Below are positions 23,624 through 34,569 of a stretch of DNA of 64,000 nt, one piece after another; the stretch's first letter is position 1; every line of letters starts with the position of its first letter. The stretch comes from Paramacrobiotus metropolitanus. Taxonomy: Eukaryota > Tardigrada > Eutardigrada > Parachela > Macrobiotidae. Below the pieces are notes generated by a model. That model was given only the letters and a program-made list of their open reading frames with translations, ran no database searches and was not told the DNA's origin. The stretch spans positions 3,844,001-3,908,000 of the forward strand of contig NW_026570221.1 in assembly GCF_019649055.1 (NCBI RefSeq), read 5' to 3'. The translations under genes were made by a program, and so were the position numbers.

Positions 23624-25054
23624 GTGAATGTGACCACTGCAACGGCTATATGGATGCCGTCAGCGCAAAAGGAAACGGCTAGATGGATGCCGCCACAGCA
23701 AAGAGAAACGGCTATATGGATGCCGTCATCGCAAAAAGGAAATGGAACGGTTATAGGGATACCGTTACAAAGTGAAAGGTCACCGCAGAATGGCACTGCG
23801 AGTGGAAACGTCCAAGTGGATAAAAGGTCACCGCAGAATGGTACTGCGAGTGGAAGCGCGCAACGGGACAAAAGGTCACCGCAGAATGGTACTGCGAGTG
23901 GAAATTGTCGTGACGGTAGCGCGACACTGCAAAAAGTGCAGCAAAACGAAAGGTCACCGTACTGCAGCGAAGAAGTGTTAGCGCAACGACGCGCACAACG
24001 GAACGCAAAGATTAAACAGGCGTTGCTGAATCAGAAGAAACCGCAGAACGATACTGCGCAAGAAGAAAATGAGCAACATGCGAAATTCCGGAAATACTTG
24101 GCAGAAAATGATAAGGCGAATGAACCAGGTTGCGACTGTTACGGAGAGATAAATCCAAAGTTCTGGAATTGTTCAGAGGACGAAGAAGAGAAGTTGATAA
24201 GGCAAAAATGGATGGAACAGAATATCACTGTACCCAGTAAAGATGAAAGGCCACCTTCCGTAGGAAAAGTCCAAGTGAAAGGTCAAGGAGCGAGTGCAAA
24301 CGCTAAAGGTCACGGTGAAGGCACCGTGCTAAAAGGTCGAGAAACAGACTTGACACTGCGAACAGCGCAGCAGAAGAATAGCGAACTGGCACAACAGGAC
24401 TCCGAAGACTCACTTGTTGATGCAGCAACTCTGCAACAGAAGGAAAAGTGGCAAAAAGTGGCCTACAGACCGAATGGCAATCACGGGATGTGGATACCTG
24501 TGACGCCGAAAGCAAAGCAGAAAGCGAGAATGTCACAAGAGGACTACTGGGACATGCAACAGTTGCGAACGCAATGTGAAAGAAAGCGATTAGAAGAGTT
24601 GGTTACCGGGAAACCAGCGCAAAGGTCACCGAACCCAGCCCCAGCATTCAATGCAGAGGAATATAAGAAGACATTCGCCGATTGGAATTACTCACGTAAT
24701 GCTCCGCCACAGGATAAACCGCCGAATTATGGAGAAAAAGTCCCCATACAAAAGTTGACGGGCGGCGGATTTGTCATAAAGCGCAACGAAAGGTCACAGG
24801 ACTTAGAGCAAAATGAACAAAAAGGACGGTCAAACGAGATGGCGCAAACGCAACAGAGTAGCGCAGTTGAAAGGTCACGGGACTTATCGCAAGCACTACA
24901 AAAGGATGCTAACGACAAGTCACCAGCCCGAACAGACGGAATGTCTTCGCAAATTGATCCAACGAAAACGAATAATGAAGTGTCTGCAAAGGTAATGCAA
25001 TGGATGACCGAAAAGGGATATGATATGGTTACATATGAAAGGTCATCGGAATAG
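23624..25054 (+). CDS. E1 repeat-rich linker region (fossil)
   Basis: Low-complexity, charged protein between gag and protease. The peptide ERSPQNGTA recurs and reflects DNA repeats: four hairpins with the TAT-GGAT loop (23642-23766), four with an AATGGTA-type loop (23604-23900), and many AAAGGTCA cores. It has no recognised domain and could be a spacer whose real function lies in the nucleic acid. Confidence 0.55.
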   Translation: MNVTTATAIWMPSAQKETARWMPPQQRETAIWMPSSQKGNGTVIGIPLQSERSPQNGTASGNVQVDKRSPQNGTASGSAQRDKRSPQNGTASGNCRDGSATLQKVQQNERSPYCSEEVLAQRRAQRNAKIKQALLNQKKPQNDTAQEENEQHAKFRKYLAENDKANEPGCDCYGEINPKFWNCSEDEEEKLIRQKWMEQNITVPSKDERPPSVGKVQVKGQGASANAKGHGEGTVLKGRETDLTLRTAQQKNSELAQQDSEDSLVDAATLQQKEKWQKVAYRPNGNHGMWIPVTPKAKQKARMSQEDYWDMQQLRTQCERKRLEELVTGKPAQRSPNPAPAFNAEEYKKTFADWNYSRNAPPQDKPPNYGEKVPIQKLTGGGFVIKRNERSQDLEQNEQKGRSNEMAQTQQSSAVERSRDLSQALQKDANDKSPARTDGMSSQIDPTKTNNEVSAKVMQWMTEKGYDMVTYERSSE

Positions 25055-25078
25055 ACGAAAGATAAGGAAGAAGACGAA

Positions 25079-26137
25079 TTGAAACGAGCTGACAAAATAA
25101 CAAGTGAAGTTATTGAAAAGTTGCGAGATAAGCGAAATGAAAACCGTAAAGAGGAACTAATCCATCAGACGATAAACGAAGTGACTAAAGGTCACGAGGA
25201 TAGCACAAAAGCAAACGAGCAAGTGCAGAACGCTGAAAAGGTCACCAGTGGTAAAACCGCTGTGGAGAAGCAAGCCGACAAGACAAAACCGCGGAAATTT
25301 TACGATGTTCGAACTAACGTCCCACACAGGATCGATAAGCTGAGCGAAATACTGAAAGGTCACAGCACTCCGGCTAAAGGACAAGTGCTTCCCGATATGG
25401 ATCCGGGACCAGTATCGCTCATTCCCGTGAAATGTAAGATTCATACATTGAAGATTCAAAACGGAAAATTGCCCAAAAGAATCGAAGCGTATACACACGA
25501 AGTGAAAGTGGGAGACATAAAAGTCAACGCAATGTTGGACACCGGCGCTGAGACGTCGCTGATCAGCAAACCGTTTTGCGAGAAGAATGGACTTCATATG
25601 CTCCCATTGCCACCAGATAGACTGGTGAAAATAAACGGAATTAGCGGAACGTCAGGATTCCTGGTGACGCATTACTGTGTAGCACCAGTGGCCTTACGAA
25701 AGAAGACAAGCGAACATTCCTTCTACGTCCGACCGAAGTGTGACGATGTACAGGTGTTATTGGGATTTGACTTCTTGGAAAAGAAATTTGTATTGATGGA
25801 TAACGAAGGCGAAGAAGAAAAAGAAGATGACCCGAAACCAGTTGCTAAAGTACAAGTCGGAAAGGTCACCGAACTTGCAAAACAGGAAAATGTTCAAACG
25901 GTTAATAAAACGCTAATCCCAGTACCAGAGGCACCGGGAAACGGAAAGAAAAAGATGGTCCCAAAAGAATTGTCAACATTTGAACAGTTGAAAGTGATCC
26001 AGCAGGAGATTGAAAACACACTAAACCAGACAATGCTGACACAAAAGGGAAGAGAAAAGGTCATCCCAGTACCAGAGGCACCGGGAATGACAAAAGTGCA
26101 GCAGAAACAAATTATCCCAGTACCAGAGGCACTGTAA
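25079..26137 (+). CDS. E1 aspartic protease region (fossil)
   Basis: Retropepsin-like domain: active-site motif LDTGAETS (about 25533-25556), then FCEKNGL, and the distal VQVLLGFDFL segment (about 25750-25780). The protein around FCE[KR]NGL and VLLG[FC]D matches the E2 protease. C-terminal to the domain the peptide IPVPEA occurs repeatedly (near 25916, 26062, 26110, 26170 and 26388), a feature shared with E2 (SIPIPEAS). Confidence 0.75.
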   Translation: MKRADKITSEVIEKLRDKRNENRKEELIHQTINEVTKGHEDSTKANEQVQNAEKVTSGKTAVEKQADKTKPRKFYDVRTNVPHRIDKLSEILKGHSTPAKGQVLPDMDPGPVSLIPVKCKIHTLKIQNGKLPKRIEAYTHEVKVGDIKVNAMLDTGAETSLISKPFCEKNGLHMLPLPPDRLVKINGISGTSGFLVTHYCVAPVALRKKTSEHSFYVRPKCDDVQVLLGFDFLEKKFVLMDNEGEEEKEDDPKPVAKVQVGKVTELAKQENVQTVNKTLIPVPEAPGNGKKKMVPKELSTFEQLKVIQQEIENTLNQTMLTQKGREKVIPVPEAPGMTKVQQKQIIPVPEAL

Positions 26138-26359
26138 ACGAAAAATGAAAATGGAAAAGTTGAAAAAGTTATCCCAGTACCAGAGGCACTGGGAAAGGAA
26201 AGGTCACCAGATGAAGCCAAAGAAGAAGTAACAGAACGTGATCTTCAAAAGAAACCCTTTTTCGAACCACACTCTGCTATCAATGACGAAAGGTCACCAA
26301 CACTTGAAGAGATAGCTGCCACACAGAAAGGAGCGACAGCTGCAGCGAAACAATCGCTC

Positions 26360-27708
26360 GTGCCTGGCATGGATTGGGCAAGGCCTATCCCAGTACCAGA
26401 GGCACTGGAAATAAAGACGGCTAAAGTGGGGAAGGATAAAAAGAGTGAAAGGTTACGGGTTTTGAAACGAATAGCTGAAGAGGAACAGATGTTTACAAGT
26501 GAAATCCGCAACAAGGCACTCGAACAATTGAAAGGTCACCGAACACAAAAAGAACCAGAGGTCATCGTAATATCCTCTGAGGATAAAAGCGTGACTCCAA
26601 TCGAATGTGAGGAAGATACCACAGTACAGGAACAGGTTAAACCTCAAGCGAGTCAAAGGACATTAACTCCAGAAGAACGAGCCGGGAGTTGCCACCACGG
26701 TTACTTTGAGGATCCGTGCAGAGCGCAACCACAATGGGAATGCGCGGAATGTTGTGAAAATGCCTCTCGAGATGACCTTTCAGAATGGCCGAAATGTAAC
26801 GCCGCATTAGCAGACCTTAAAGGTCATGCCCAAAAGGAAGTGAAAAGCATAATGCGGACAAACGAAATGTGGAAACCACACATCGAACGGTATCATTGGA
26901 ATAGATATCGAACGTGGTTGTCATGCGTGAAAGTTTTATAATCGGAAGAGGCAGATGGCTAAACCGTTGGTTGCAACGTGTCGAGAAAGGAATCAAAGAT
27001 CCTCTCGATCCGGTAGCAACAGAAAGGAGATTTGAACGAGAGATAGAAGAAATGACCGAAGAAGGAGAAATGTGGGAAGAAGCGAGAGTTGACCTTTTCT
27101 GGGACTTCCGTGTGAACCACATGTATAAAGGCGAAAGGAGAACGATCATCTTCCCGGCAGGACTTGGTACCCCTGTCTACGAATCACTCGAAGTATATTA
27201 CAACGCGTTAAAAGAGGGGAACAAAGACATATTCCAAAAATACTGGAATAAATTCGAAGAAGAGATCCCCAGATTCGACGTAAAAGAGATGCGATAATTA
27301 CAAGTAATCCGGAAAAGAAGGCTACCGGGAATAATGCAAAAGAAAAAGGTGACCTTTGCACCAGATCCAGATGGAGTGGACTACCCAGAACGAGGTGGTG
27401 ATACGTGGTGCATGTATGAAACGATTCCGAATGATGAATGGGTCACCGAAGAACTGATGGCAAATTGCATTTTCGTCGGTCCCAAACGACCTAAAGGTTA
27501 CGAAACAGTCCAACAGGATGAAGTTGATAGAGGGACCGAAAGAGAAGCGGAAAAAGAGGAACCAGTTGAAGAGATAGTCGAAGGAGGATCGAACGAAACG
27601 GAAGAAAGTTTAAAGTCGGCTTTCGACATCGCACGGATGTTAACAGATAGAGGAGAAATGTGGAAGAAGTTCAAAGAGGAAGTTGAGAGGATATCGAATA
27701 AACAATAA
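26360..27708 (+). CDS. E1 region after protease (fossil)
   Basis: A histidine/cysteine cluster (CHHGYFEDPC...CAECCENA, about 26690-26765) is followed by a helical segment (about 26914-27297) with charge and aromatic spacing like the E2 stretch that separates protease from RT (E2 about 63.0-63.5 kb). No RT follows. Function unknown. Confidence 0.45.
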
Positions 27709-27978
27709 AACCCAGCAACTGAGGCAAAAAACGGGGAAAGGTCACTCGATAACGGTGAGGAATGTCCGCCGGTCGAGTTGACCGAAAAGCTATTAACGAG
27801 CCTTGAAGAAATAAATGAATTGGAAAAGTCAAAATCGGACGAAGAAAGGTCAAACTCCGAACAATCAGAAAGGTCACCAACGAGAATCCGGGTAGCAAGG
27901 AGTCGGTGGCTGACATTACAAAAGCACCAAATGGTTTGAAAAATAACTGGACATTGGGCAAACAGGGTCATTCAAAAA

Positions 27979-29091
27979 TTTCCTGCCAAGTTTGACAGGA
28001 ATGGGCATGGCGCTACTTTAACAATAAAACTATAAATTCTTTATAAAATCTCAGATACTTGGTAAAATGTCCCACAAGGAATCAAAAAATCAGACAAAAA
28101 CAGTGCAAAAATGCCTTTTGCTTCGGTGGTCATCAAACTGACCAATGGTCAACAACAGAAAAATTTCCAAAATTCATGTTTTTTGTCGGAAAATTTAGGC
28201 TGTTACTTTCAGATAAATTGTGAAATGTAAGAATAAATGTGACATTGCAAAACTGAAGCTGTTTGATATATTTTTTCATCACCGTTCTGTAGGTTGCTCT
28301 GAATAGCCCTAAACATAACAAAGAACTGCATGATGGTCTTCACCCAGTTCAGGATATGATGTAATGGCATGATTTGCATCACTGGGAGCGTAAAATTATA
28401 TGAAATGTATCTACATACTACCGTTTTAATTCTGCGCAACATCTCCACGTTCTATGAGTTGCATCTTGCAGTCAGTTGTTGTGGTGTAAATGCGTGATAG
28501 CGGAAATGACCTTGCCGGTAGTGCCGGTGCCGATGTGCTTTACAGGGTTCAATGCAAGTTATGCAATAAGGGAAGCTATCGCCGAATTTTTAGGGGCAGG
28601 CAACTTTTAGACTGCATAATTTACTTATAGTTCAGTAGTTGTACCATCTAAAAATTAAAAGTTCACTAAAAGTTAAATTAAAACAGGAAACGGCAAATAA
28701 GTACATATGTACTGCTGTTACTGTTGCAGTGTATCATGCAGTATAACGGGAGTATAACTAACAAAAACCGCATATCTAATTGTGCCGACATATTCTGTTG
28801 TTTTTGTGTGACCTAGGGTCATTTTGTATTGTCCTTATATAAACAAAGTGGATTTTGCACCTTTGTTAGCCTATGGCCGCTCGGAAACATACTTTCGTGC
28901 AATTTTACCGTTTCTTGACCACTGGTCATTTCGATGACCATAACAGTATCTGACAAATGTAGAGCTTGTCAAAACAGTTTTTTTAAGTAGTCGTGCTTCT
29001 CAGTGCGATCTCCCCATCGTTTCCCATAAATTCCGGCGTTTTACCTGCCAAATGGCATGATGCCCATCCCTGTCAGTTTGGCAGGCTATCG
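27979..29091. mobile_element. Candidate inverted-repeat element with TGACC/GGTCA palindromes
   Basis: Near 27980, CTGCCAAGTTTGACAGG-AATGGGCAT is mirrored near 29050-29085 by the complement of CTGCCAAACTGACAGGGATGGGCAT, about 1.1 kb apart. The segment and its edge contain short palindromes TGACC-NN-GGTCA at about 28139, 28809, 28916 and 29099. No coding capacity. It could be a separate foldback element that landed at the broken end of E1, or a derivative of E1 family sequence. Boundaries are approximate. Confidence 0.4.
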
Positions 29092-29529
29092 CCCTGCTTG
29101 ACCTATGGTCAAGAAAATTCACAAAAAAATAATTTTTCTTGATTGAATTATTTGAGGAAGACCCACAAATTTTTAGATTGGTATTCACGTTCCTTCTGGT
29201 AGCTGACTTTGGTGGGTTAAGTGGGTTTTGATGAAAGGGGGAACAATTTGTTCATGTGTCACGTGTTTTCCATATGAGTCTGACATACTCGTACATTTTA
29301 TTATTTTAATGAGCACTGTGGATCTGGCATTGATAAACTGCAGTGGCATTGATAAACTCCCGACTCATTCCGTCCAGTTCAAGTGCAGGTAACAAAGCTT
29401 TGTTATAGGGACTTGGATCGGACGGAATTGGGGTTCTCCCAGCCTGTCTTCCAGGGCGTCTTGTTATAGCAACTACTACTTTGTAGTAATGAAAGCAGAG
29501 CTACGTCTTATCAAATCCCGTAAAGTTCC
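29092..29529. other. No gene recognised
   Basis: Short intergenic stretch between the candidate foldback element and the hAT-type MITE. Nothing further seen. Confidence 0.35.
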
Positions 29530-29537
29530 AATGAAAG

Positions 29538-30011
29538 TAGTGTTGGGCCGGCCCGGCCCAGGGCCGCGGCCCGAACGGCCCGGGCCGACCTCGGCCCGGC
29601 CCTTTTAGGAGGGCCGCGCCGGGCCGCGGCCCTCGGCCCGGGAAGAAGGGCCATGGCCCGGGCCGCGGCCCGCTGTAAACGTTAAATATGGAAAAAGACG
29701 TAGAAAAACAAAAATTTCATTGGGATTTTCTGAAATTTAGTAGTTTTTGATGAGTTTTTCTTAATTTTTACAGCATTAAACGTTTCTAGGCGAAAATTCG
29801 TCTATTTTTCCGTTGACATACCCGCTGTAGCCACTTGCATAATGACATCCGGGAATGAAATATTGATGTGCTGCAAGACGGCCCGGGCCGCGGCCCGTGA
29901 ACATGTCGGGCCGCAGCCCGGATCGGCCCGCGGCCCGGGCCGTGCAAACGACGGCCCGGCCCTCTTAACCGGGCCGCGCCGGGCCGGGCTGGCCGGGCCG
30001 ACCCAACACTA
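29538..30011. mobile_element. hAT-type MITE with GC-rich inverted ends
   Basis: The ends are TAGTGTTGGGCCGG... and ...CCCAACACTA, exactly inverted for the outer ten bases and then GC-rich and self-complementary for over 100 bp (blocks of GGGCCGCGGCCC). AATGAAAG occurs directly on both sides (29530-29537 and 30012-30019), a perfect 8-bp duplication as made by hAT transposases. The middle is AT-rich and non-coding. The intact duplication suggests a fairly recent insertion. Confidence 0.85.
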
Positions 30012-30019
30012 AATGAAAG

Positions 30020-33000
30020 TGGTGTACCAAAAGGTGGTATTAGAAGTCACAGGTGGTATGAAAGATCGTCGCCAAAGATGGTACAAGGTGGCACCCAGCA
30101 TGACTGAAGATACTTGTACTGCACTTTCGGCGTTTTTTGACTTAGTTTCATACGTTCACAAAACCACTGTAAAAGGCGACGATCGCACATCCTAATGGTC
30201 GTAGTCAGTGATCGCGGAAGTACGGGCTTGAAGATGACCAGTGGATAAACCAGTTGTTGACAATAAACAATTCTTTTACTGGTTAGGATTACTCAAGTGA
30301 AGTGAAGTTTATTGTCCTTGCAACGGAGCGGTTGCCCCTCTAGGCTTCAGACAGCAGATTCTTGATGCGTAACATTCCGTATAAAAAAATCGACGACACT
30401 GTGTTATGCAGTACTTCGGACATTTCTGGACAACCGGTCAATCCTAGTATCCTACTCAGCATTTTGAACATTCGCTCACCAGCTCCCTTGTACAATGCAG
30501 ATTAACCTAACCCTTGGACCAGACCAGTTGCACAATCGGCTTCTTCGGCTATGTACAAGGTTGTCCGATAGTTTCTGACGAGTCAATGCAGCGAAATACT
30601 GTACAGTAATGTATACCAATTTAGTTGTCACGCCAAACTCCATATTACGACGCGCCACGCCATTGCTTAAGCACGTAATATGCATTTGGGTGGCTGGTAG
30701 TTTGGTGCACGCCAGGTAGTTTAATGAGAATAATAGTAATTACCTGGCGGAAGTTGGCTAGAAAATGGTCGGTGCAGTAACCACAATCTAATTGCAGAGC
30801 GCATTCTTGGATTTTGATAAAAGTAGTGAAGTGGCCATCGTTATAAGCGCAAACTTGTACCTGTTGTGACCAGGTACATGGTGTCAGAAATAGGATACAT
30901 ACCCTAAAACTTCCGCTCTCGCGCACTCCGTATCACTTTTTTGTAATACTTTATGTCATTCTAAAGCTAAACGATTTGTATACATTATTCTGAAAACCGT
31001 TTGGGCGTTACTATTCTACTCCAGCACTTCCTACGAGATGTACTGTACAGTATCAGTTATAAATACGGCATCGTCAAAATTGTGGTGAGGCTCATGACTG
31101 GCTCAGCAAGCACCTGATAATTAATTAATTAATTAGCTGCAGTCTTGCAGATAATTAAAGTGCTCTTTTTGACAATAAATTTTGTCATTTTATACTTTCT
31201 ACGCTTAACTCTTGTGCGCATGCAAAATTCTTTTGATCCGGAAGCCCGGAGGCATAATCTGAAGGCGCTGCTGTGTACAATAACGTGGTCTCTTCCTTTA
31301 CTGACTATGCTCTTAATCCGATGAAAGAGCGAATCTAGAAATATCCTCCTTTTCCAGATAGGCTTTTGTAAAGTGAGGACTGTAGCCAATCGGCTTTCGC
31401 TCGGGGGGTATGCCTCGTGTTAAATCGGGCTTGCTACCCGCCTGTATTTAGCACCATCACCATACAGAGCATGTAAGACGATGCAAGTCACGCAGATATT
31501 CATCGGTAATGAAATTCGAAGATCGTGCCATACAAGTACAGACAGAAGCGTACATTAAACGATCCACAGTCCATAATATTGTTATTATTATTTTCTGTAC
31601 CGTCTTGCCAGCGTATAATTATGGTCTACTACACAATACCGCAAAAGCTCATATAATTATACGGCAAGAGAAAACAGTGGTGATCGGATCGAAATTCTTG
31701 CGCATTTAAGAGAATTTTGTGGATGATGAATCCGGACAGCCGACTTATAAAGCACTCCTTCGGGTTTGTTTTATTAATCTGTATTAGTATCGCCAGTGTT
31801 TCTCGTTCATTACGGAATTTTTGCACGACGTTTGCCACTTAGCCACGAAAATGCGTTTTTTTTGTGTTTTTTTGTGTCGTATCAGTTTCTTTTGTTTGTC
31901 AAGATAATTCGTTTTGTCTACGTGCACAAATTTAATCTCTACTAGTGATTATTCCAACTGTTTTATAGTATCTGCTTTGGCTTCCATGGCCATCGTACAG
32001 CGCAATGCAAACAAGAGACCAAACCGGTAAAGTAACGCGTAAAATAAAATACAATTATAGAAGATTTCATGTAATTTTGTACGAATATATAAGCGATTTG
32101 TTAGCAGATCGATACCGGAACACAAGCTGCCCGCGCACTTACGATCCACTCTGTGTGGAACAAACGAGAAGACATCCGCCAACCTGTGCGAGTTATGCAC
32201 TGTCCAGTGGCTATTAATGTTCATTGCCAGATTCGTAGATGGGTCGTTTTGCATAGGGTGATGATTATCCCGCTACGCAGAGCGGCGAATCTGGCACTGA
32301 AATCGCAGCACGCAGGTACGTACTCGTTTGGGCCAACGTGATACGTATCGCCATAACTAATGTGCTCAAATAAATATGCCTGTTACACCTTATCACTTTA
32401 AAATTAATAAAAGATAGAGTATTTTAAGAGATGACTCACGCTAATTGTGAAGTCTGATACTCTGTTATTCTGTGCTGACGACTGTGACGGTCACACTGCA
32501 ATGGTTCTGGGGCCGAACACCGTGATCACAGTGTGACCATGGTGACAAGCCACAAAACCAATCGTAGGGAAGGCGACAGCGCTAATGGGTACCGTCTATA
32601 TTCGTGCGGCGACGCCGATGGGTATCCGGACAACTGCCTCATTGCGCCGTAAAGCGGTATGGTTAAGGCTTGATGTTAAATTCATTCATTCAGTCATTCA
32701 TTGTATCAGGAGCAGACAACCCGGTAAACAGGACTTCAATGTCTGGTCGGTAAAAAGGAAAAGAGCTAAATATTACTAAGGAGATTTTCAAAACAGATAA
32801 ACACTTTTCAGAGCGAACTTCAAAAAGCCGACACCGCTAACATTGAGTATCTCTTCATCAACTTTTTGAATCCGCTCAAAAACGTTCTTCAACCGCATGG
32901 ATTCCAGCGATATACGGGTTTTGTCGCTGTGCTGCCACTGTCATCGCCCATGATCACATTACCTTTTATGGTTATTATGCTCGTACGCGTAGCAGGGTAG

Positions 33001-33945
33001 CGCGAACGCCCGCACGTACGAAGGCCAATAATGATTTCTGATAAACTCGCTTCCGAAGTTATATTACTTGTTAGTTGTTACAATTTCTGTTTAGAGCTTT
33101 TGCGAACTGCTTGACAAATTGGTCGGAATCTGATACGAATGTGTTAAAGATTAGGTCGGGCTTTACGGCACGTCTAATTACAAGGACAATAATTGCACAT
33201 AACGGACCATGTTGCTCATTGCCATTGCCTTGCTAAAATTACTGCATTATCTTCTTTCCTAATTTGTGAAGCGTTGAGCCAAGAGTTGTAAAGCAGTAGG
33301 CGGCAAACACGAAATCGTAGTTTAATTCAATTACCGACACAACGGTCCAAGAATCAGGTGTTTAGTTCAAGCGGGACACGAACGATATTACGGAGCAACG
33401 CGCATGACCATCTGATAGCTAACTTACAGAATGAGTCCAGATAGCCAATAAGACAAAACAGTACGCATTGTTGCACAAAACAGAAAACACTGATTAAAAA
33501 AATGAGCAAAATTCTGCCCAAAGGCAGACATTGTTGCTAAATTTTGACCGAGCGATCACTAATGTTCTCGGCTGCTTTTTTACGGCAGCAGCCATAAAAT
33601 ATGACACACGCCTCAATAAACGGCCCAAGGTTGTTTTTTGTTGTCCACTGTTGTCATTTTAACCCGAGCAGACAAGCGTCATCTGACCCGACATTTTTTG
33701 CGAACGGATATTGTTGAGAAAAAGCGCAATAATTATTTGTTATGCATTGCTTATTTTTCAAAACACCACACGGATTGATTTTTATGTCACCGGTGAACAA
33801 TTTTCTGGCCGCTGTTTCATGGCTGCTTTCTGCCAATTTTGCGCTAAACACGGAATAACATCGTTTTCCTGGCAATAATAGTTTATGTTTATGCGTTGTT
33901 TATGCAATCATCGACTATTTAAGCAAGCGGATGCTTATCAGTCTG
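30020..33945. other. No gene recognised (3.9 kb)
   Basis: Only short open frames with no recognisable domains. An inverted pair (GGTCACACTG / CAGTGTGACC) lies at about 32488-32540. ATTAATTAATTAATTAG is at about 31120. No RNA gene recognised by eye. Confidence 0.4.
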
Positions 33946-33956
33946 TATAAAAAAAA
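33946..33956 (+). promoter_or_regulatory. TATA box of the secreted cysteine-rich gene
   Basis: TATAAAAAAAA lies 50 bp before the ATG. A second candidate, TATTTAAG, is near 33916. Either gives a short 5' UTR. Confidence 0.45.
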
Positions 33957-33995
33957 TCTTCAATAAACGTTTTTGATCTGCAATTTCGATACAAA

Positions 33996-34569
33996 ATGGC
34001 AACGCAAATAGTTTTCCTAACCCTTCTGGTCCTCGCCACGTGCGCCTATGCCACTCGCTTCGTAAGTTGGGCATTTTAGACAAATTCTGCAGCAGGTCAT
34101 CTGCAATGTCTGCTTGTGTTTTGCAGAGGGTCAACAAGGGCTGCGTCGATTTCCAACAACGGGGTGCCGGTATGCACAGTCAGTGCTCGGGGACCGGGGC
34201 TAACGTCAGCCCTCCCATCACCGTTTGGGGACAGCTGGGAGGCGGCAAGGGAAAAACGGTACGAGCCGGTTGCAAGAAGGAATTCAACTGGCCTTCCAAC
34301 TACGGGGAGGTCTTCTATGGAGCGGACAACTGCCTGTACGACGCCAAAGGTGAGTTTTTCCGCTATCGTATCTTCATAAAATAAGGTGTGCTTTAAGCCT
34401 TATACCATGTAACAATAGTAATGGAGGAAGCGTTAAATAATACTGATCGAGAAAAGCATATCTACGAGACGAGCGGTTAAGTACTGTTTCTGCAGGCGGA
34501 AGAATTAATGGCCAGTGCTGCGACGGTGGCGGCGGCGAGGAGGTGCCTAATCCGTACCGCAGTGGCTAG
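33996..34569 (+). CDS. Small secreted cysteine-rich protein, three exons
   Basis: Exons 33996-34061, 34127-34349 and 34496-34569 sum to 363 nt (120 aa plus stop), with GTAAGT and GTGAGT donors and TTGCAG and TGCAG acceptors in matching phase. Residues 1-20 form a signal peptide (MATQIVFLTLLVLATCAYA). The mature part has six cysteines (GCVDF, QCSG, GCKK, NCLY, QCCD), which fits three disulfide bonds, and is glycine-rich near both ends (QLGGGKGK, CDGGGGEE). It is likely exported; I do not recognise the family. Exon 2 alone is open in the right frame, so only splice-site reasoning links the parts. No neighbouring gene suggests a pathway. Confidence 0.7.

Larger units (their letters stand above)
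17911..27960 (+). mobile_element. E1: truncated Ty3/gypsy-like LTR element
   Basis: Parts in order: one LTR (about 17911-18271), primer-binding site, a leader of about 1.4 kb with a motif array, a coiled-coil/gag/zinc-knuckle/RGG region (19738-23543), a repeat-rich linker (23624-25054), an aspartic protease (25079-26137) and the domain that precedes RT in element E2 (26360-27708). RT, RNase H, integrase and the second LTR are absent, so it is a fossil truncated at its 3' side. I estimate half a dozen or so further breaks. The protease and the region after it match E2 at 62.5-64 kb, so both belong to one family. Protein-level similarity is still clear, which suggests moderate age. The right end is approximate. 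Confidence 0.8.

Noticed and set aside
23604-23900. CRISPR-like spaced repeats
   Set aside because: Spacing is irregular, the repeats are hairpins within an open LTR-element frame, and the host is an animal.
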